Source: Cyanobacteriota bacterium (GTDB lineage: Bacteria; Cyanobacteriota; Cyanobacteriia; PCC-6307; Cyanobiaceae). Taken from it: a DNA stretch of 63,956 nt. Made by a program: the position numbers and the translations under genes. The stretch lies in contig JAPLIC010000060.1 in the NCBI GenBank assembly GCA_026389315.1, forward strand, positions 1-63,956, given 5' to 3'. This document shows positions 6,323 to 15,904 of the stretch, piece after piece; position 1 is the first letter of the stretch, and each line of letters opens with the position of its first letter. Below the pieces are notes generated by a model, which made no database searches, had not been told where the DNA came from, and worked only from the letters and a program-made list of their open reading frames with translations.

Positions 6323-7864
6323 ATGAGTGCGCCGGCTTCCGCCTTCGGGCGTCTGCACGCCTACCTGCACCAAACCCGGTTGCTCGGCTCGATCAGTAGC
6401 TCCCTTTATTACGACCAGAACACGGTGATGCCGGCGGCGGGCGCCCCCTGGCGCGGCGAGCAACTGGCCCTGCTGGCCACCCAGTTGCACCAGCGCCAAA
6501 GCCAACAGGAATACGTCGACCTGCTGGCCGCCGCCGAAGCCGAACTGGAGCCCGATTCGCCGCCGCAAAGTCGCCGCAACCTGCAGTTGTTGCGCCTCGA
6601 ATTAGAGCGCCAGCGCTGCCTGGATCCCGACCTGGTCGGCCGCCTCGCCCAGGCCCAGTCCCGCGGCAATGCCCTTTGGCAGCAGGCCCGGCGCAGCAAC
6701 GACTTTCCCCTGTTCGCGCCGGCCCTCCAGGAGCTCCTGACCCTGCGCCGCGACCAGGCCGCCCAGCTGGCGGCCGCCGAGCCGATCGCCCGCAGCCCCT
6801 GGGAAACCCTGGCCCAACCCTTCGAGCCCGACATCAGCAAGGCCCGTCTCGACGAGCTGTTCACCCCCCTCAAGCAGCAGTTGCCGGCCCTGCTGGCGCG
6901 GGCCGCCGAGCTGGGTGGGCGCACCGCTACCGGCCAGCTCGGCGGCTCAACCGAGGCGTTTGATCTTGCCGAGGGGGCTCAGGAGGCCCTTTGTGCCGAA
7001 CTGCTGGAGGGTTGGGGCTATGACCCGCGCCGCTGCCAGCGCGCCAGGTCGGCCCATCCTTTTTCCTGCACGGTCGGTCCCCAGGACTTCCGCATCACCA
7101 CCCGGGTCGTGCCGGGCCAGCCCTTCTCCGCCTTCCTGGCCACGGCCCACGAATGGGGCCACTCGCTCTACGAGCAGGGTCTGCCCCGGGACGGCCAGCA
7201 CTATTTCCCCTGGCCCCTGGGGGAGGCCACCTCCATGGGGGTGCACGAGAGCCAATCGCTCTTCTGGGAATGTCGGGTGGCCCGCAGTCGCGCCTTCGCC
7301 GAGCGCTGGTTGCCCCGCTTCCAGGCCGCCGCAGGTGTCGAGGCCTGGGGCAGCAGCCAGGACTTCTGGCGCTGCCTCAATCCGCTGCGGCCCGGCCTGA
7401 TCCGGGTCGAGGCCGATGAACTCAGCTACTGCCTCCACATCGTGCTGCGCTACGAGCTGGAGCTGGAGCTGGTCGAAGGCGGGCTGCCGGTGGCCGACCT
7501 GCCCGCCGAATGGAACCGCCGCATGGTTGCCTCGCTGGGCCTGCTGCCGCCCAGCGACAGCGACGGCTGCCTCCAGGACATCCACTGGGCCGAGGGGCTG
7601 TTTGGTTATTTCCCCTCCTATGCCCTGGGGCATCTGATCAGCGCCCAGCTCAGCCAAACCCTGGAGCAGGACCTCGGGCCACTCGAAACCCTGGTGGCGT
7701 CCGGCGAGGAGGAGCGGCTGCGAGGCTGGCTGGCGGCCCGGGTCTGGCCCCTGGGCCGCTCGGTCAATGGCGAGGAGCTGGTGCGGCAGGTGACCGGCCG
7801 GCCCCTGGGGGCGGAGCCCTTCCTCACCTACCTGGCCGCCAAGGTGGACCAGCTGGCTGGCTGA
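6323..7864 (+). CDS. M32 family metallocarboxypeptidase
   Basis: The 513-residue length is typical of the carboxypeptidase Taq (M32) family. The zinc motif HEWGH is at residues 276-280, followed by the HESQSLFWE segment with the third ligand, and the conserved DxRxT-like and HPF blocks (SAHPFS...DFRITTR) lie just upstream. The enzyme removes C-terminal residues from peptides in the cytosol. It is followed 44 bases later by ppa, transcribed in the same direction. No truncation is visible. Confidence 0.92.
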   Translation: MSAPASAFGRLHAYLHQTRLLGSISSSLYYDQNTVMPAAGAPWRGEQLALLATQLHQRQSQQEYVDLLAAAEAELEPDSPPQSRRNLQLLRLELERQRCLDPDLVGRLAQAQSRGNALWQQARRSNDFPLFAPALQELLTLRRDQAAQLAAAEPIARSPWETLAQPFEPDISKARLDELFTPLKQQLPALLARAAELGGRTATGQLGGSTEAFDLAEGAQEALCAELLEGWGYDPRRCQRARSAHPFSCTVGPQDFRITTRVVPGQPFSAFLATAHEWGHSLYEQGLPRDGQHYFPWPLGEATSMGVHESQSLFWECRVARSRAFAERWLPRFQAAAGVEAWGSSQDFWRCLNPLRPGLIRVEADELSYCLHIVLRYELELELVEGGLPVADLPAEWNRRMVASLGLLPPSDSDGCLQDIHWAEGLFGYFPSYALGHLISAQLSQTLEQDLGPLETLVASGEEERLRGWLAARVWPLGRSVNGEELVRQVTGRPLGAEPFLTYLAAKVDQLAG

Positions 7865-7908
7865 ACGGGGAGCCTTTCCTTAAGATTCCTGCGCTTTGCC
7901 CCCTCCCC

Positions 7909-8496
7909 TTGGCGAACATCGACCACGCCCCCAGCCGCACGATGCTCAACCTCCTGCACGTGCTGCCGGCCTTCGCCGACGAGGGCAAGCTGCGGTTGAA
8001 CGCGATCGTCGAGCTCAATTCAGGCACGATCAACAAGTACGAACTGATCACCGAAACCGGTCACCTCAAGCTCGATCGGGTTGGCTACTCCTCCCTGACC
8101 TACCCCTTTGCCTATGGCTGCATCCCCCGCACCTGGGATGAGGATGGCGATCCCCTCGATATCGAGATCGTGGGGGTCAGCGAACCCCTGGTCCCCGGCT
8201 CCTTGGTGGAGGCCCGCATCATCGGCATCATGAAATTCGACGACGGCGGTGAGGTCGACGACAAGGTCATCGCCGTGCTGGCGGATGACAAGCGCATGGA
8301 CCACATCACCTCCCATGAGCAGCTGGGGCCCCAGTGGCTCACGGAAACCACCTACTACTGGGAGCACTACAAGGACCTCAAAAAGCCAGGCACCTGCCAC
8401 GTCAATGGCTTCTTTGACAGCGCCGAGGCCGTGAGGGTGATCAAGGAGTGCGAGGTGCGCTATACCTCAACCATCGACCCCAAGTTGGTGGGCTGA
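7909..8496 (+). CDS. ppa: Inorganic pyrophosphatase
   Basis: This family I soluble pyrophosphatase hydrolyses PPi to drive biosynthetic reactions. Catalytic segments are present: NKYELI, YPFAYGCIPRTW, the Asp cluster DEDGDPLDIEIVG, and FDDGGEVDDKVIAVLADD. I chose a TTG start at 7909, giving the N-terminus MANIDHAPSRT that I associate with picocyanobacterial homologues. ATG 7942 (MLNLLHVLP) would give 184 residues. It lies close behind the M32 gene. Confidence 0.92.
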   Translation: MANIDHAPSRTMLNLLHVLPAFADEGKLRLNAIVELNSGTINKYELITETGHLKLDRVGYSSLTYPFAYGCIPRTWDEDGDPLDIEIVGVSEPLVPGSLVEARIIGIMKFDDGGEVDDKVIAVLADDKRMDHITSHEQLGPQWLTETTYYWEHYKDLKKPGTCHVNGFFDSAEAVRVIKECEVRYTSTIDPKLVG

Positions 8497-8565
8497 TCGC
8501 CCCCCACACCCCTGTCATCGGACCCGCCTGGGCCGTTCCCTGTCCACCCGTTCCGCGACCAACCC

Positions 8566-9300
8566 ATGAGCCCCAATCCCTGCGGCCCAACCGTTTGCCC
8601 ATCCCGTCCCGGAGCTGCCGGGGTCCCGGGGTGGGGTCTGCGCACCAGCGGCCTGATGGCTGCGGCGATCGCCCTTGGTGCCGGGCCCGCCCTGGCCCTG
8701 GCCCCGCCGCCGCCCTTGCCTGCCGTGCCGGCGGCCAGCCCCGCCGTCTCCCGTCCCCAGACAGCGACAGGTGCGGCTCCGACCAGTGCGGCTCCGACCG
8801 GTACGGTCCAGAACGGTACGGTCCCGAGCCGGGCCAGCCGCGCCTCGGGAGCGGCGGTGCCGGCGGTGCCGGCTGCCACGGCCGCTGCTTACACGAACAC
8901 CCGCGAAATCCGTCTGGAGTTGGGCAAGCGCACCATCAGCCTCCTGGACAATGGCCAGGTGCTGGGCCGATGGCCGGTGGCCATCGGCGACCCCGCCACC
9001 CCCACCCCCACCGGTCGTTTTGCGGTGCGCAACAAGGTGGTCAATCCCCAATACCAAAGCACCAAGACCGGGAGAAACAACCCCACCATCGGCCCCCTGG
9101 GCCCCCTGGGTGATCGCTGGCTGGGCTTCCACACCACCGCCAAAGACCAGTTCGGCATCCACGGCACTCCCCCGGCCTGGGAGCAGTGGGTCAAGACCCG
9201 CGCCGCCGTCTCCGCCGGCTGCGTCCGCATGTTGGGTCCCCATGTCCGCCAGCTGTTCGACCAGGTGGAAGTGGGCACGCCGGTGATCGTCACTCCCTGA
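8566..9300 (+). CDS. Exported L,D-transpeptidase (YkuD domain)
   Basis: The 244-residue protein has a hydrophobic N-terminal segment (about 25-46), a low-complexity Ala/Pro/Thr linker (47-108) and a YkuD catalytic domain (112-243). The active-site motif is FGIHGT (His199) ... SAGCVRM (Cys219). Such enzymes cross-link peptidoglycan or attach proteins to it in the periplasm. The linker is encoded by short imperfect direct repeats at about 8770-8830. It stands alone downstream of ppa. Confidence 0.88.
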   Translation: MSPNPCGPTVCPSRPGAAGVPGWGLRTSGLMAAAIALGAGPALALAPPPPLPAVPAASPAVSRPQTATGAAPTSAAPTGTVQNGTVPSRASRASGAAVPAVPAATAAAYTNTREIRLELGKRTISLLDNGQVLGRWPVAIGDPATPTPTGRFAVRNKVVNPQYQSTKTGRNNPTIGPLGPLGDRWLGFHTTAKDQFGIHGTPPAWEQWVKTRAAVSAGCVRMLGPHVRQLFDQVEVGTPVIVTP

Positions 9301-9475
9301 AGTCGGCTGGGGCCGTCGCGATTGGCTGCGGCCCAACCCGCCCCAGCCCCAGCCCCAATCCAAATCCGAAGAGATTCTGGGCATTGGCCCTGGTTTGGTG
9401 TTCAACCCAAGACTTCGCCGTAAGCTTTTATACCTGATCCAAGTCCAGGCGTCCCGCATTGGCGCCCCTAGCCCT

Positions 9476-9655
9476 ATGGCTCCTGAAACTCTCCCCAGAT
9501 ACACCACCGATCAGCTCAACAGCACCGCCTTGAAGTGGGGCAGCGATGGCGAGCTTTCAGACCTCGACCTGCAACGGATTCTGGGTTTGCTCTCTCAGGT
9601 TGATCCTGTGGCCAGGTCCTTGGTAGCCAGGGATGGCTCGGAAATGGCCTCCTGA
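9476..9655 (+). CDS. Possible small hypothetical protein
   Basis: A 59-codon frame from ATG 9476 encodes an acidic, helix-favouring peptide ([20 protein letters not shown] in the middle). It overlaps the 3' end of the ClC gene on the opposite strand by 61 bases, and no family is recognised. The first 40 codons lie outside the ClC gene and look coding (varied, non-repetitive). I list it because picocyanobacteria carry many such small proteins, but support is weak. Confidence 0.35.
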   Translation: MAPETLPRYTTDQLNSTALKWGSDGELSDLDLQRILGLLSQVDPVARSLVARDGSEMAS

Positions 9656-11742
9656 TGGTCGTGGCGGGCCAGGGCAATGGCCAAGCCATCCCGACTGGCC
9701 ACCCCCCGCAACGCATCCAGTCCCAAGCCGCTTGCGGGCAGCCCCCTCGGCAGCGGCCCCGATGTCACGGCGAAAACAGGCACCTGACGGATGCCTTGGG
9801 GGCCCAGCTGGTCCTCCAGATCATCGAGATGGGCCGAATCCGCTAACCACACCAGATCGTTGCGGCGGCATTCGCCCAAACTCAGCGATTTTCCCCGTTG
9901 CTGGGCGGCATTCAAGGCTTGCTGGATGTCGGCGAGGGTGACGATACCCACCACGTTGGCTTCGGCTTCATCAACCACCAGCAAACAGTGGCCATGGGCG
10001 GCAATCAATTCGCTCAGGGCCGTTGCCGCCGGGGTTTGGGTCGGCAAAACCAGCGGTGCCTCCGGTTCCAGGGCCTCAATCACGTTTAAGGCCGCCAGCC
10101 GCTCCCGCCGGCGTTCTTCGTTGCGGTCGGCCCCCAGCAGAGTGGTGGGTTTGACGCTTTGCCAGCGGTCGACAAGGGCCGCACTCAGGCCCGCCGCCGC
10201 CATCAAGGGCAACACAATGCGAATGTCCCGGGTCAGTTCGAACAACAGCAGCAGGGCGGTCAAGGGGGCCCTGACGCTGCCGGCCAGCACCGCCGCCATG
10301 CCCACCATGGCGTAGGCGGGGGCTTCGGCCACCGGCAAGCCCAGCCCCCCTTCGCCCAGCAGCTGGCCATAAACGCTGCCCAAAGTGGCCCCCAGAAACA
10401 GGGCCGGGGCGAAGCCGCCGCCGACGAATCCGGTGGCATTACTGACGCTGGTCGCCAGTATTTTCACCAGCAACAGGCTCGCCAACGTGATCAGGGGGAT
10501 GCCTTGATCACTGCCCAGCAGGGCCTCAATCGTGTCGTAACCAACGCCCAGCACCTGGGGAAAGGCCAGGGCCATGGCCCCCACCGCCGCCCCCCCCAGG
10601 GCGGTGGCCAGGCCGGGCGGTAGTTTTTCCAGCAGTCGTTGCACGCTGCCATTCCGACCGGCCGCCATCAGCTTGATCAGGGCAAGGGACATCAGGCTGG
10701 CCAGGACCCCCAGGCCCAGGTAAAGGGGCAGCTCCAGGGGCGAGCGCACCTCATAGGCGGGCAGCCGCAGGATCGGCTCATCGCCCAGCAGCAATTGGGT
10801 CACCAGGGCTGAGGCCACCGCCGCCACCAGCACGGCCCTCAGGTTGGGTCGGCTGGCGCTGGTGTTGGCATTGCCTTCGAAAGCAAAGAACACCCCCGCG
10901 ATCGGGGCCTTGAAACCCGCCGCCAGACCAGCGGCGATCCCGGCGGCGACCAGGGTCTGCTGGGACTGGGGGGAGAGGCGCCCGAGGCGGGCCCACCACA
11001 GTCCCAGATTGCCGCCACTTTCGACGCTGGGGCCCTCAGGCCCCAGGGAGGCGCCACTACCAAGGCTGAGGGCCGCCGTCAGCAGACGCAGCAGCGGTGG
11101 TACAGGGGCCGGATCTTCGACGCCCTCGGCCATGGCCATCAGGCTGGGCACGCCCGGTCCCAGGGGGCCGCCGAAGCGGCGCAACACCCCAACGGCCAGG
11201 CCCCCCAAGGTGGGCACCACCACCACCGGCCAGAGGGCCAGCCAGTCCGGGACGGCAGGCCCGGGCGGCGGCAGGGGCGCCGGGGCCGCTGCCGGGGGGA
11301 TTCCGGTCAGAAAACCGATGCTGCCGAGACCAAGTTGCAGCAGGGCCTTAAGGGGTGTGGCCCCATCGTGAGCCGGGGGGGGAGCCAGGGTCACTGGCGC
11401 TTCAGGGACCCGGGCCGCCGCCGCTACCGCCACCGGTGAGCGGCTGATCTCCAGCAACCCTTCGACAAACGGGCCGAAGAGGTAATTATTGAGGAAGTCG
11501 AGGACTTCATGGAAGGCCACGATCGCCAGCCCGGTGCTGATCCCCACCAGGGCGGCCCAGGCGAGCAGGGTCCACTCGAAGGGAAAACCCTGGGCGTTGG
11601 GCCGCCGGTCGATGTTGGGCTGCAGGGGCGGGCGTCGCACCTTGGCGGGCACTTCAGCCCTGATCACCGTGACGGTGCCGAGGATCGGCGTCGCGGCCGG
11701 GGCCCCGGCTCCGGCCTCAGGCTTCGGGTCGGACGGTGGCAA
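9595..11742 (-). CDS. ClC-family chloride channel or H+/Cl- antiporter with CBS domains
   Basis: The 715-residue membrane protein has the ClC selectivity motifs [13 protein letters not shown] (with the gating Glu in PEGP) and [18 protein letters not shown], many hydrophobic helices between about residues 55 and 540, and a cytoplasmic C-terminal pair of CBS-like segments (about 565-700), which in relatives bind nucleotides. The N-terminal ~50 residues are Pro-rich and soluble. The gating glutamate leaves both channel and antiporter activity possible. Its start codon overlaps the end of hemC by 26 bases, so it is probably co-transcribed with it. Confidence 0.9.
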   Translation of the reverse strand: MPPSDPKPEAGAGAPAATPILGTVTVIRAEVPAKVRRPPLQPNIDRRPNAQGFPFEWTLLAWAALVGISTGLAIVAFHEVLDFLNNYLFGPFVEGLLEISRSPVAVAAAARVPEAPVTLAPPPAHDGATPLKALLQLGLGSIGFLTGIPPAAAPAPLPPPGPAVPDWLALWPVVVVPTLGGLAVGVLRRFGGPLGPGVPSLMAMAEGVEDPAPVPPLLRLLTAALSLGSGASLGPEGPSVESGGNLGLWWARLGRLSPQSQQTLVAAGIAAGLAAGFKAPIAGVFFAFEGNANTSASRPNLRAVLVAAVASALVTQLLLGDEPILRLPAYEVRSPLELPLYLGLGVLASLMSLALIKLMAAGRNGSVQRLLEKLPPGLATALGGAAVGAMALAFPQVLGVGYDTIEALLGSDQGIPLITLASLLLVKILATSVSNATGFVGGGFAPALFLGATLGSVYGQLLGEGGLGLPVAEAPAYAMVGMAAVLAGSVRAPLTALLLLFELTRDIRIVLPLMAAAGLSAALVDRWQSVKPTTLLGADRNEERRRERLAALNVIEALEPEAPLVLPTQTPAATALSELIAAHGHCLLVVDEAEANVVGIVTLADIQQALNAAQQRGKSLSLGECRRNDLVWLADSAHLDDLEDQLGPQGIRQVPVFAVTSGPLPRGLPASGLGLDALRGVASRDGLAIALARHDHQEAISEPSLATKDLATGST

Positions 11743-12670
11743 AGATCTCCTCCAGAATCGTGCCGGCCCCCTGGGCCCTCAGGCTTTGGGCCAGGGCCAC
11801 CCCGATCGCTTCCGGGTCGGTCTGATCGCCGCGGGCCTCATCGCGAATCAGGCGTTGACCATCCAAGCTGGCCACCATGCCCGTCAACACCAAAACCTCG
11901 CCTTCGAAGCGGGTGTTGACGCCGATCGGCACCTGACAGCCCCCCTCCAGCTCCCGCAGGAAGGCCCGTTCCGCCAGGCAGCGCCTGGCGGTTGGCAGAT
12001 GTTCCAACACCTTGATCTGGCCAAGCACGGTGGCATCGCCTTGGCGGCATTCGATGCCCAGGGCCCCCTGGCCCACCGCATGCAGGGAGATGGAGGGATC
12101 AATGCGTTCGTGGATGCGGTCGGCCAGTCCCAGGCGCTCCAGCCCCGCCGCCGCCAATATCAGGCAGTCGTAGGCGCCGGAATCCAGTTTTTCAAGGCGG
12201 GTGATCACATTGCCCCGCACATCCTTGAAGACCAGTTGGGGAAAGTGGTGCCGCAATTGCGCCAGGCGCCGCAACGAGCTGGTGCCAACCACGGCCCCTG
12301 CCGGCAGGGTGGCCAGGCTGAGCTGGCGATGGCGTTCATGGACCACCAGCGCATCCGCCGGATCCTCCCGCTCGGTAATGCAGCCCAACATCAAGCCTTC
12401 GGGCAGGTTGGTGGGCAGGTCCTTGAGGCTGTGGACAGCGATATCCGCCTGGTTCACCAGCATCTGGGCTTCCAATTCCTTGGTGAAAAGCCCCTTGTCG
12501 CCAATCTTGGCCAGCGCCACATCCAAAATTTTGTCGCCCTGGGTGGCCATGGCCTCAATGCTGATCCCCAGATCCGGATGGGCCTCCTGCAGCGCCTGAC
12601 GCACCCAGTTGGTCTGCACCATGGCCAGCTGGCTGCGGCGGGAGGCGATGCGCAGGGAGGGGCTGGTCAT
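11717..12670 (-). CDS. hemC: Hydroxymethylbilane synthase (porphobilinogen deaminase)
   Basis: The 317-residue enzyme polymerises four porphobilinogens into hydroxymethylbilane for haem, chlorophyll, bilin and cobalamin synthesis. It begins [18 protein letters not shown], contains AVHSLKDLP and [11 protein letters not shown], and has the dipyrromethane-cofactor cysteine, Cys245, in [11 protein letters not shown]. It overlaps the downstream ClC gene by 26 bases. All key residues seen are intact. Confidence 0.96.
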   Translation of the reverse strand: MTSPSLRIASRRSQLAMVQTNWVRQALQEAHPDLGISIEAMATQGDKILDVALAKIGDKGLFTKELEAQMLVNQADIAVHSLKDLPTNLPEGLMLGCITEREDPADALVVHERHRQLSLATLPAGAVVGTSSLRRLAQLRHHFPQLVFKDVRGNVITRLEKLDSGAYDCLILAAAGLERLGLADRIHERIDPSISLHAVGQGALGIECRQGDATVLGQIKVLEHLPTARRCLAERAFLRELEGGCQVPIGVNTRFEGEVLVLTGMVASLDGQRLIRDEARGDQTDPEAIGVALAQSLRAQGAGTILEEIFATVRPEA

Positions 12671-12745
12671 CAGGGGGCGGAAGGGCAGGCAAATCTGCCG
12701 TCAGGCTTGGCAAGCCTAGGCATCGGCGGGATCGCCAGCCAGCCC

Positions 12746-13216
12746 TTACGCCGCGAAGAGATCGAGGGGTAAAGGTCCCCAGGTCCCTTCCACGCTGGGA
12801 TCCTCACTGTGGTGGCCGGTGATCAACAGGCCTTCGCCCAGACCGTCCTCCTGGCGCAACAGATAGGTGCCGGTGCGCTGGTTCCCCTTGAGAAACACCG
12901 AGTGGCCTGGGGCGACGGCGACAACGGGTTCGCTGGCCGCCGCCAGGGCGGACCAGTCCTGAGCCAACTCCAAGGCGCGCAGGGCCGCTAACGCCTCCGC
13001 TTCCCCCGGAGCCATCACCCCCACGGTGAACCACTGACAACGGGCCAGGGCCTGGGCCAGTTCCCGCTTCAGCTGTTGCCGTTGCTCCAGGCTCAGCGTT
13101 GGGGCGGTCCTCAGACCCCGCAAGCGATCCAGGTTCAGGGTCTCGCCAGCGGTCTCCTGGCCGAGGGCAGCGGGAGAAGGAGTGGGGGCCAAGGCAACGA
13201 CTTGCAGTGCTCCCAT
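12746..13216 (-). CDS. DUF1824 family protein
   Basis: This 156-residue soluble protein matches the cyanobacterial and plastid DUF1824 pattern: a short Leu-rich helix (LDRLRGLR), a second helix (LSLEQRQQLKRELAQAL), CQWFTVGVMAPGEAEALAAL, then a C-terminal half ending GEGLLITGHHSEDPSVEGTW. The function is unknown. It sits upstream of hemC on the same strand with a gap of about 75 bases. No catalytic motif is recognised. Confidence 0.75.
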   Translation of the reverse strand: MGALQVVALAPTPSPAALGQETAGETLNLDRLRGLRTAPTLSLEQRQQLKRELAQALARCQWFTVGVMAPGEAEALAALRALELAQDWSALAAASEPVVAVAPGHSVFLKGNQRTGTYLLRQEDGLGEGLLITGHHSEDPSVEGTWGPLPLDLFAA

Positions 13217-13264
13217 GATGGGGGGTGATGGTGCGCTTTCAGGTCCTGGCTCCCCTTGCTGCCC

Positions 13265-13891
13265 TCAGCTTTGGCGGTTGCGACGCGAGCGCCAAAGGGC
13301 CAGACAGACCGTGAGCCAAGCGGTGCCCACCGCCCCGCCGGCCAGCAGGTCACTGGGCCAATGGGCCCTGGCCACCAGGGTGCTGAACCACACCAGGCTG
13401 ATCCAGGTGCTGGCGGTCACCACCAGGGGGCGCCGCAGATGGGGATAGTGGGTCGCCAGGATCGCCACCATGACGAAATAAAAGGCAATAGATCCGGCCG
13501 CATGCCCACTGGGGAAGCTGTGTCCCTCCACCACCAGGAGCTTTTCGGGGGGCCGGGAACGGTCAAACAGGGGTTTGAGCACCAGATCCACGATCGCCAG
13601 AATGCCCCCGGTGGACAGCACCATCAGGCCGAGGTCGCTCCACCAGCGCTTCAGGGCCAGATAGGCCAGGGAGGCCGCCACGAGCAGGCCGGTAAAGGTG
13701 ACGCCGCTGAGTTGATACACCTTGAGCAGGCCAGCCTGCAGGCCCCCTGGCAACCAATCGTGCAGCCCGTCCAGCAAGAAGCGGTCCAGAGCTGGGGCCG
13801 CCTCCCCTTTGATTAAAACGGCGAGGCTGGCCACCAGGGCGATACAGAAGCCCACCAGGGTCAGATCCTGGGATCTCAGCTCCAGTTTCAT
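13265..13891 (-). CDS. PAP2-family membrane phosphatase
   Basis: This 208-residue integral membrane protein has about six hydrophobic segments and the three PAP2 phosphatase motifs: K107-x5-R113-P114, P127-S-G-H130 and R175-x-H177-x3-D181 (the last more compact than the usual SR-x5-H-x3-D form). Relatives dephosphorylate phosphatidic acid or undecaprenyl pyrophosphate. Its start overlaps the end of the GT39 gene by 4 bases (ATGA), so the two form an operon. Together they suggest a role in polyprenyl-phosphate-dependent lipid or glycan modification, but the substrate is inferred. Confidence 0.85.
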   Translation of the reverse strand: MKLELRSQDLTLVGFCIALVASLAVLIKGEAAPALDRFLLDGLHDWLPGGLQAGLLKVYQLSGVTFTGLLVAASLAYLALKRWWSDLGLMVLSTGGILAIVDLVLKPLFDRSRPPEKLLVVEGHSFPSGHAAGSIAFYFVMVAILATHYPHLRRPLVVTASTWISLVWFSTLVARAHWPSDLLAGGAVGTAWLTVCLALWRSRRNRQS

Positions 13892-15756
13892 GGGTTGGCT
13901 GTCCTTGGCGGCGTCAGGCGCCAGAGCTCCTGCTCGCCCCGACGGGCCAGCTCTTGAACGGCAGCAGGAGACAGACGCAGTCGCTCAAGCTGGCGACGAT
14001 CGCCCAGGAGGCGGATGGAGGACGGCCGCTGGCCGGGGCCAGCCCGCTCGGGCTGGCTGTCGTTGAGGCTGTCCTGCAATTCGTCGCGCCCGGAGACGAA
14101 ACGGGCCGTTTCGCCGCCATAAAACAAGGTGCTGTAGCGCTTGGTGCCCACCACCCAGAGCGGTTCGCCGGGGCGGGCCAGGCGGCGGGCCTCCAGGGCC
14201 AGCTGCCGGGCTGGGGCCTGCCGTTCCCGATCCAACAGGGGCCCCAGGGGGGCGATCACGAGGGCCAACAGGCCCGCGAAGCCGACCAAGTTAGGGAGGT
14301 AGAGCCAGCGCCCCTGGCCCCGCACCAGCAGCCAAGCACTGGCCAGCGCCATGGCTGCCAGGATGGCCCCCAGCCGCAGCGGCAAGCCGGAGCTGGCCAG
14401 GGCGGCGCCCAGATTGGGGTAGGCGGGGTCCGTTGCCGCCCAACGGGGAGCCTGGACGCTGGCCAGGGCCAGGCCCCCCAACAGGGCGGCCTGGATCCAA
14501 CCAGCGGCGCTGACGGGCCAACCACTGATGGGCCCGCCGCTGGCACGCTGGCTTGCGGCCATGGCCCCGGGGCTGCGCCCTTCCTGCTGGCCATCGGCGG
14601 GCCACGGTCGCCAGTACAGGCCCACCAGCAGGCTGGCGGCCGGCACGGCCGGCAGGATGTAGCCGGGCAATTTGGTGGCAGCCGCCGAAAAAAAGGCCAC
14701 CACCAGGCCTAACCACAGCACCAGAAAAAGTTGCAGCTCATCGCCGGGATGGCCCGCTGCAGCGCTCCGACGGAAACTCCACCAGCGCCCGCGACCGATG
14801 AGGGCCGCCGGCAGAAAGAAGGTCCAAAGCAACAGCAGCAGCAGCAGCCAGGGCAGGTAGAACCAGGGGGGGCCCGGGTGGTCGTAGAGCACGCTGGTGA
14901 AGCGCTTCAGGTTGCTGAAGCCCAGAAAACCATTCAAAAAGACGGCGCCATTGGCCTCGGTGGCCGCGCTGTACCAAGGCAGCACAACCCCGAGAAACAA
15001 AAGCACCATCGCCAGCAGGGGAACCGGTCGGGCCCAGCGTTGCCAGTGGCCTCGCCAGGTGAGGAAGACCCCGATCACCAAGGCCGGCAACAGCACGCCC
15101 ACGGGCCCCTTGGCCAGCACGGCGATGCCGCTGAACAGGGCCAAGGCGATACGACCCAAGGGTTCCCAGAGTCGATGGCCGGCCAGCCGATGGCTGATCA
15201 GAAAGCCGAAGAGGGCCAGGCTAATGGCACTGGCGAGAAACATGTCCGTGGTGGCGGTACGCCCCCAGCCGATCCAGCCCGGGGTGGTGGCCAGCACCCC
15301 CGCCGCCACGCAGGCGCGGATCAGCCGGGAGCGGGGTGCTTCCCGGGCCGATCCCCACAGATAGACCAGGCCGCAGGCCGCCATCACGGTGGCTGTTGCG
15401 GCCAGGGCCACCGGCAGGCGCGCCGCCCATTCCGTGGGCCCGAACCAGCGGAAGCTCTGGGCCACCATCCAGTAGCCCCAGACGGGGTAATCGAAGAAGG
15501 TCTGGCCGTTCCACCAGGGGGTCACCCAATCGTGGCGCAGCACCATCTGGTGGGCGACTTCGACGAACAGGGCCTCGGTCTTGTCCATCAGCCCCAGGCT
15601 GCCGAGGCCATTGAAAAAGGCCAGCCAGCACAGGCTCAAGAGCGTGAGCAAGGGCAACCAGACCCCCAGGGGAGACAGGCGGGCCGGCCTGGGGGGGGCT
15701 TCACCCCTGCTGGGTAGAACCCATGGGCCCTGGCCGGGTCTGAATTCAGCCGGCAT
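13888..15756 (-). CDS. GT39/ArnT-like membrane glycosyltransferase
   Basis: The 622-residue protein has about twelve hydrophobic segments and the PMT/ArnT-type first-loop motif MDKTEALFVEVA (Asp58, Glu61), followed by FDYPVWGYWM and AARLPVALAA, which position the polyprenyl-phosphate sugar donor. Enzymes of this group transfer a sugar from a lipid carrier to lipid A, other lipids or proteins on the outer face of the membrane. A Pro/Arg-rich N-terminal ~25 residues precede the first helix. It is coupled to the downstream PAP2 gene. The acceptor is unknown. Confidence 0.82.
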   Translation of the reverse strand: MPAEFRPGQGPWVLPSRGEAPPRPARLSPLGVWLPLLTLLSLCWLAFFNGLGSLGLMDKTEALFVEVAHQMVLRHDWVTPWWNGQTFFDYPVWGYWMVAQSFRWFGPTEWAARLPVALAATATVMAACGLVYLWGSAREAPRSRLIRACVAAGVLATTPGWIGWGRTATTDMFLASAISLALFGFLISHRLAGHRLWEPLGRIALALFSGIAVLAKGPVGVLLPALVIGVFLTWRGHWQRWARPVPLLAMVLLFLGVVLPWYSAATEANGAVFLNGFLGFSNLKRFTSVLYDHPGPPWFYLPWLLLLLLLWTFFLPAALIGRGRWWSFRRSAAAGHPGDELQLFLVLWLGLVVAFFSAAATKLPGYILPAVPAASLLVGLYWRPWPADGQQEGRSPGAMAASQRASGGPISGWPVSAAGWIQAALLGGLALASVQAPRWAATDPAYPNLGAALASSGLPLRLGAILAAMALASAWLLVRGQGRWLYLPNLVGFAGLLALVIAPLGPLLDRERQAPARQLALEARRLARPGEPLWVVGTKRYSTLFYGGETARFVSGRDELQDSLNDSQPERAGPGQRPSSIRLLGDRRQLERLRLSPAAVQELARRGEQELWRLTPPRTANP

Positions 15757-15904
15757 CGGCCAGGGTCTTAGCGGCCTCTTAACCTACGTCCACGGGATGG
15801 GGTATCCCTGCCCTGGCAAGAGCTAGCCGAGGCAAGGCGCATGCAGGACTATCGCAGCAGAAACTGGCAGAGGCGGCGAATTTCCAAAGGAAGTCGAGGG
15901 TGCC

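Noticed and set aside
14731..15717. Long plus-strand open frame opposite the GT39 glycosyltransferase gene
   Set aside because: Low-complexity Gln/Gly/Arg-rich translation, no start context, and the minus-strand gene has clear motifs.
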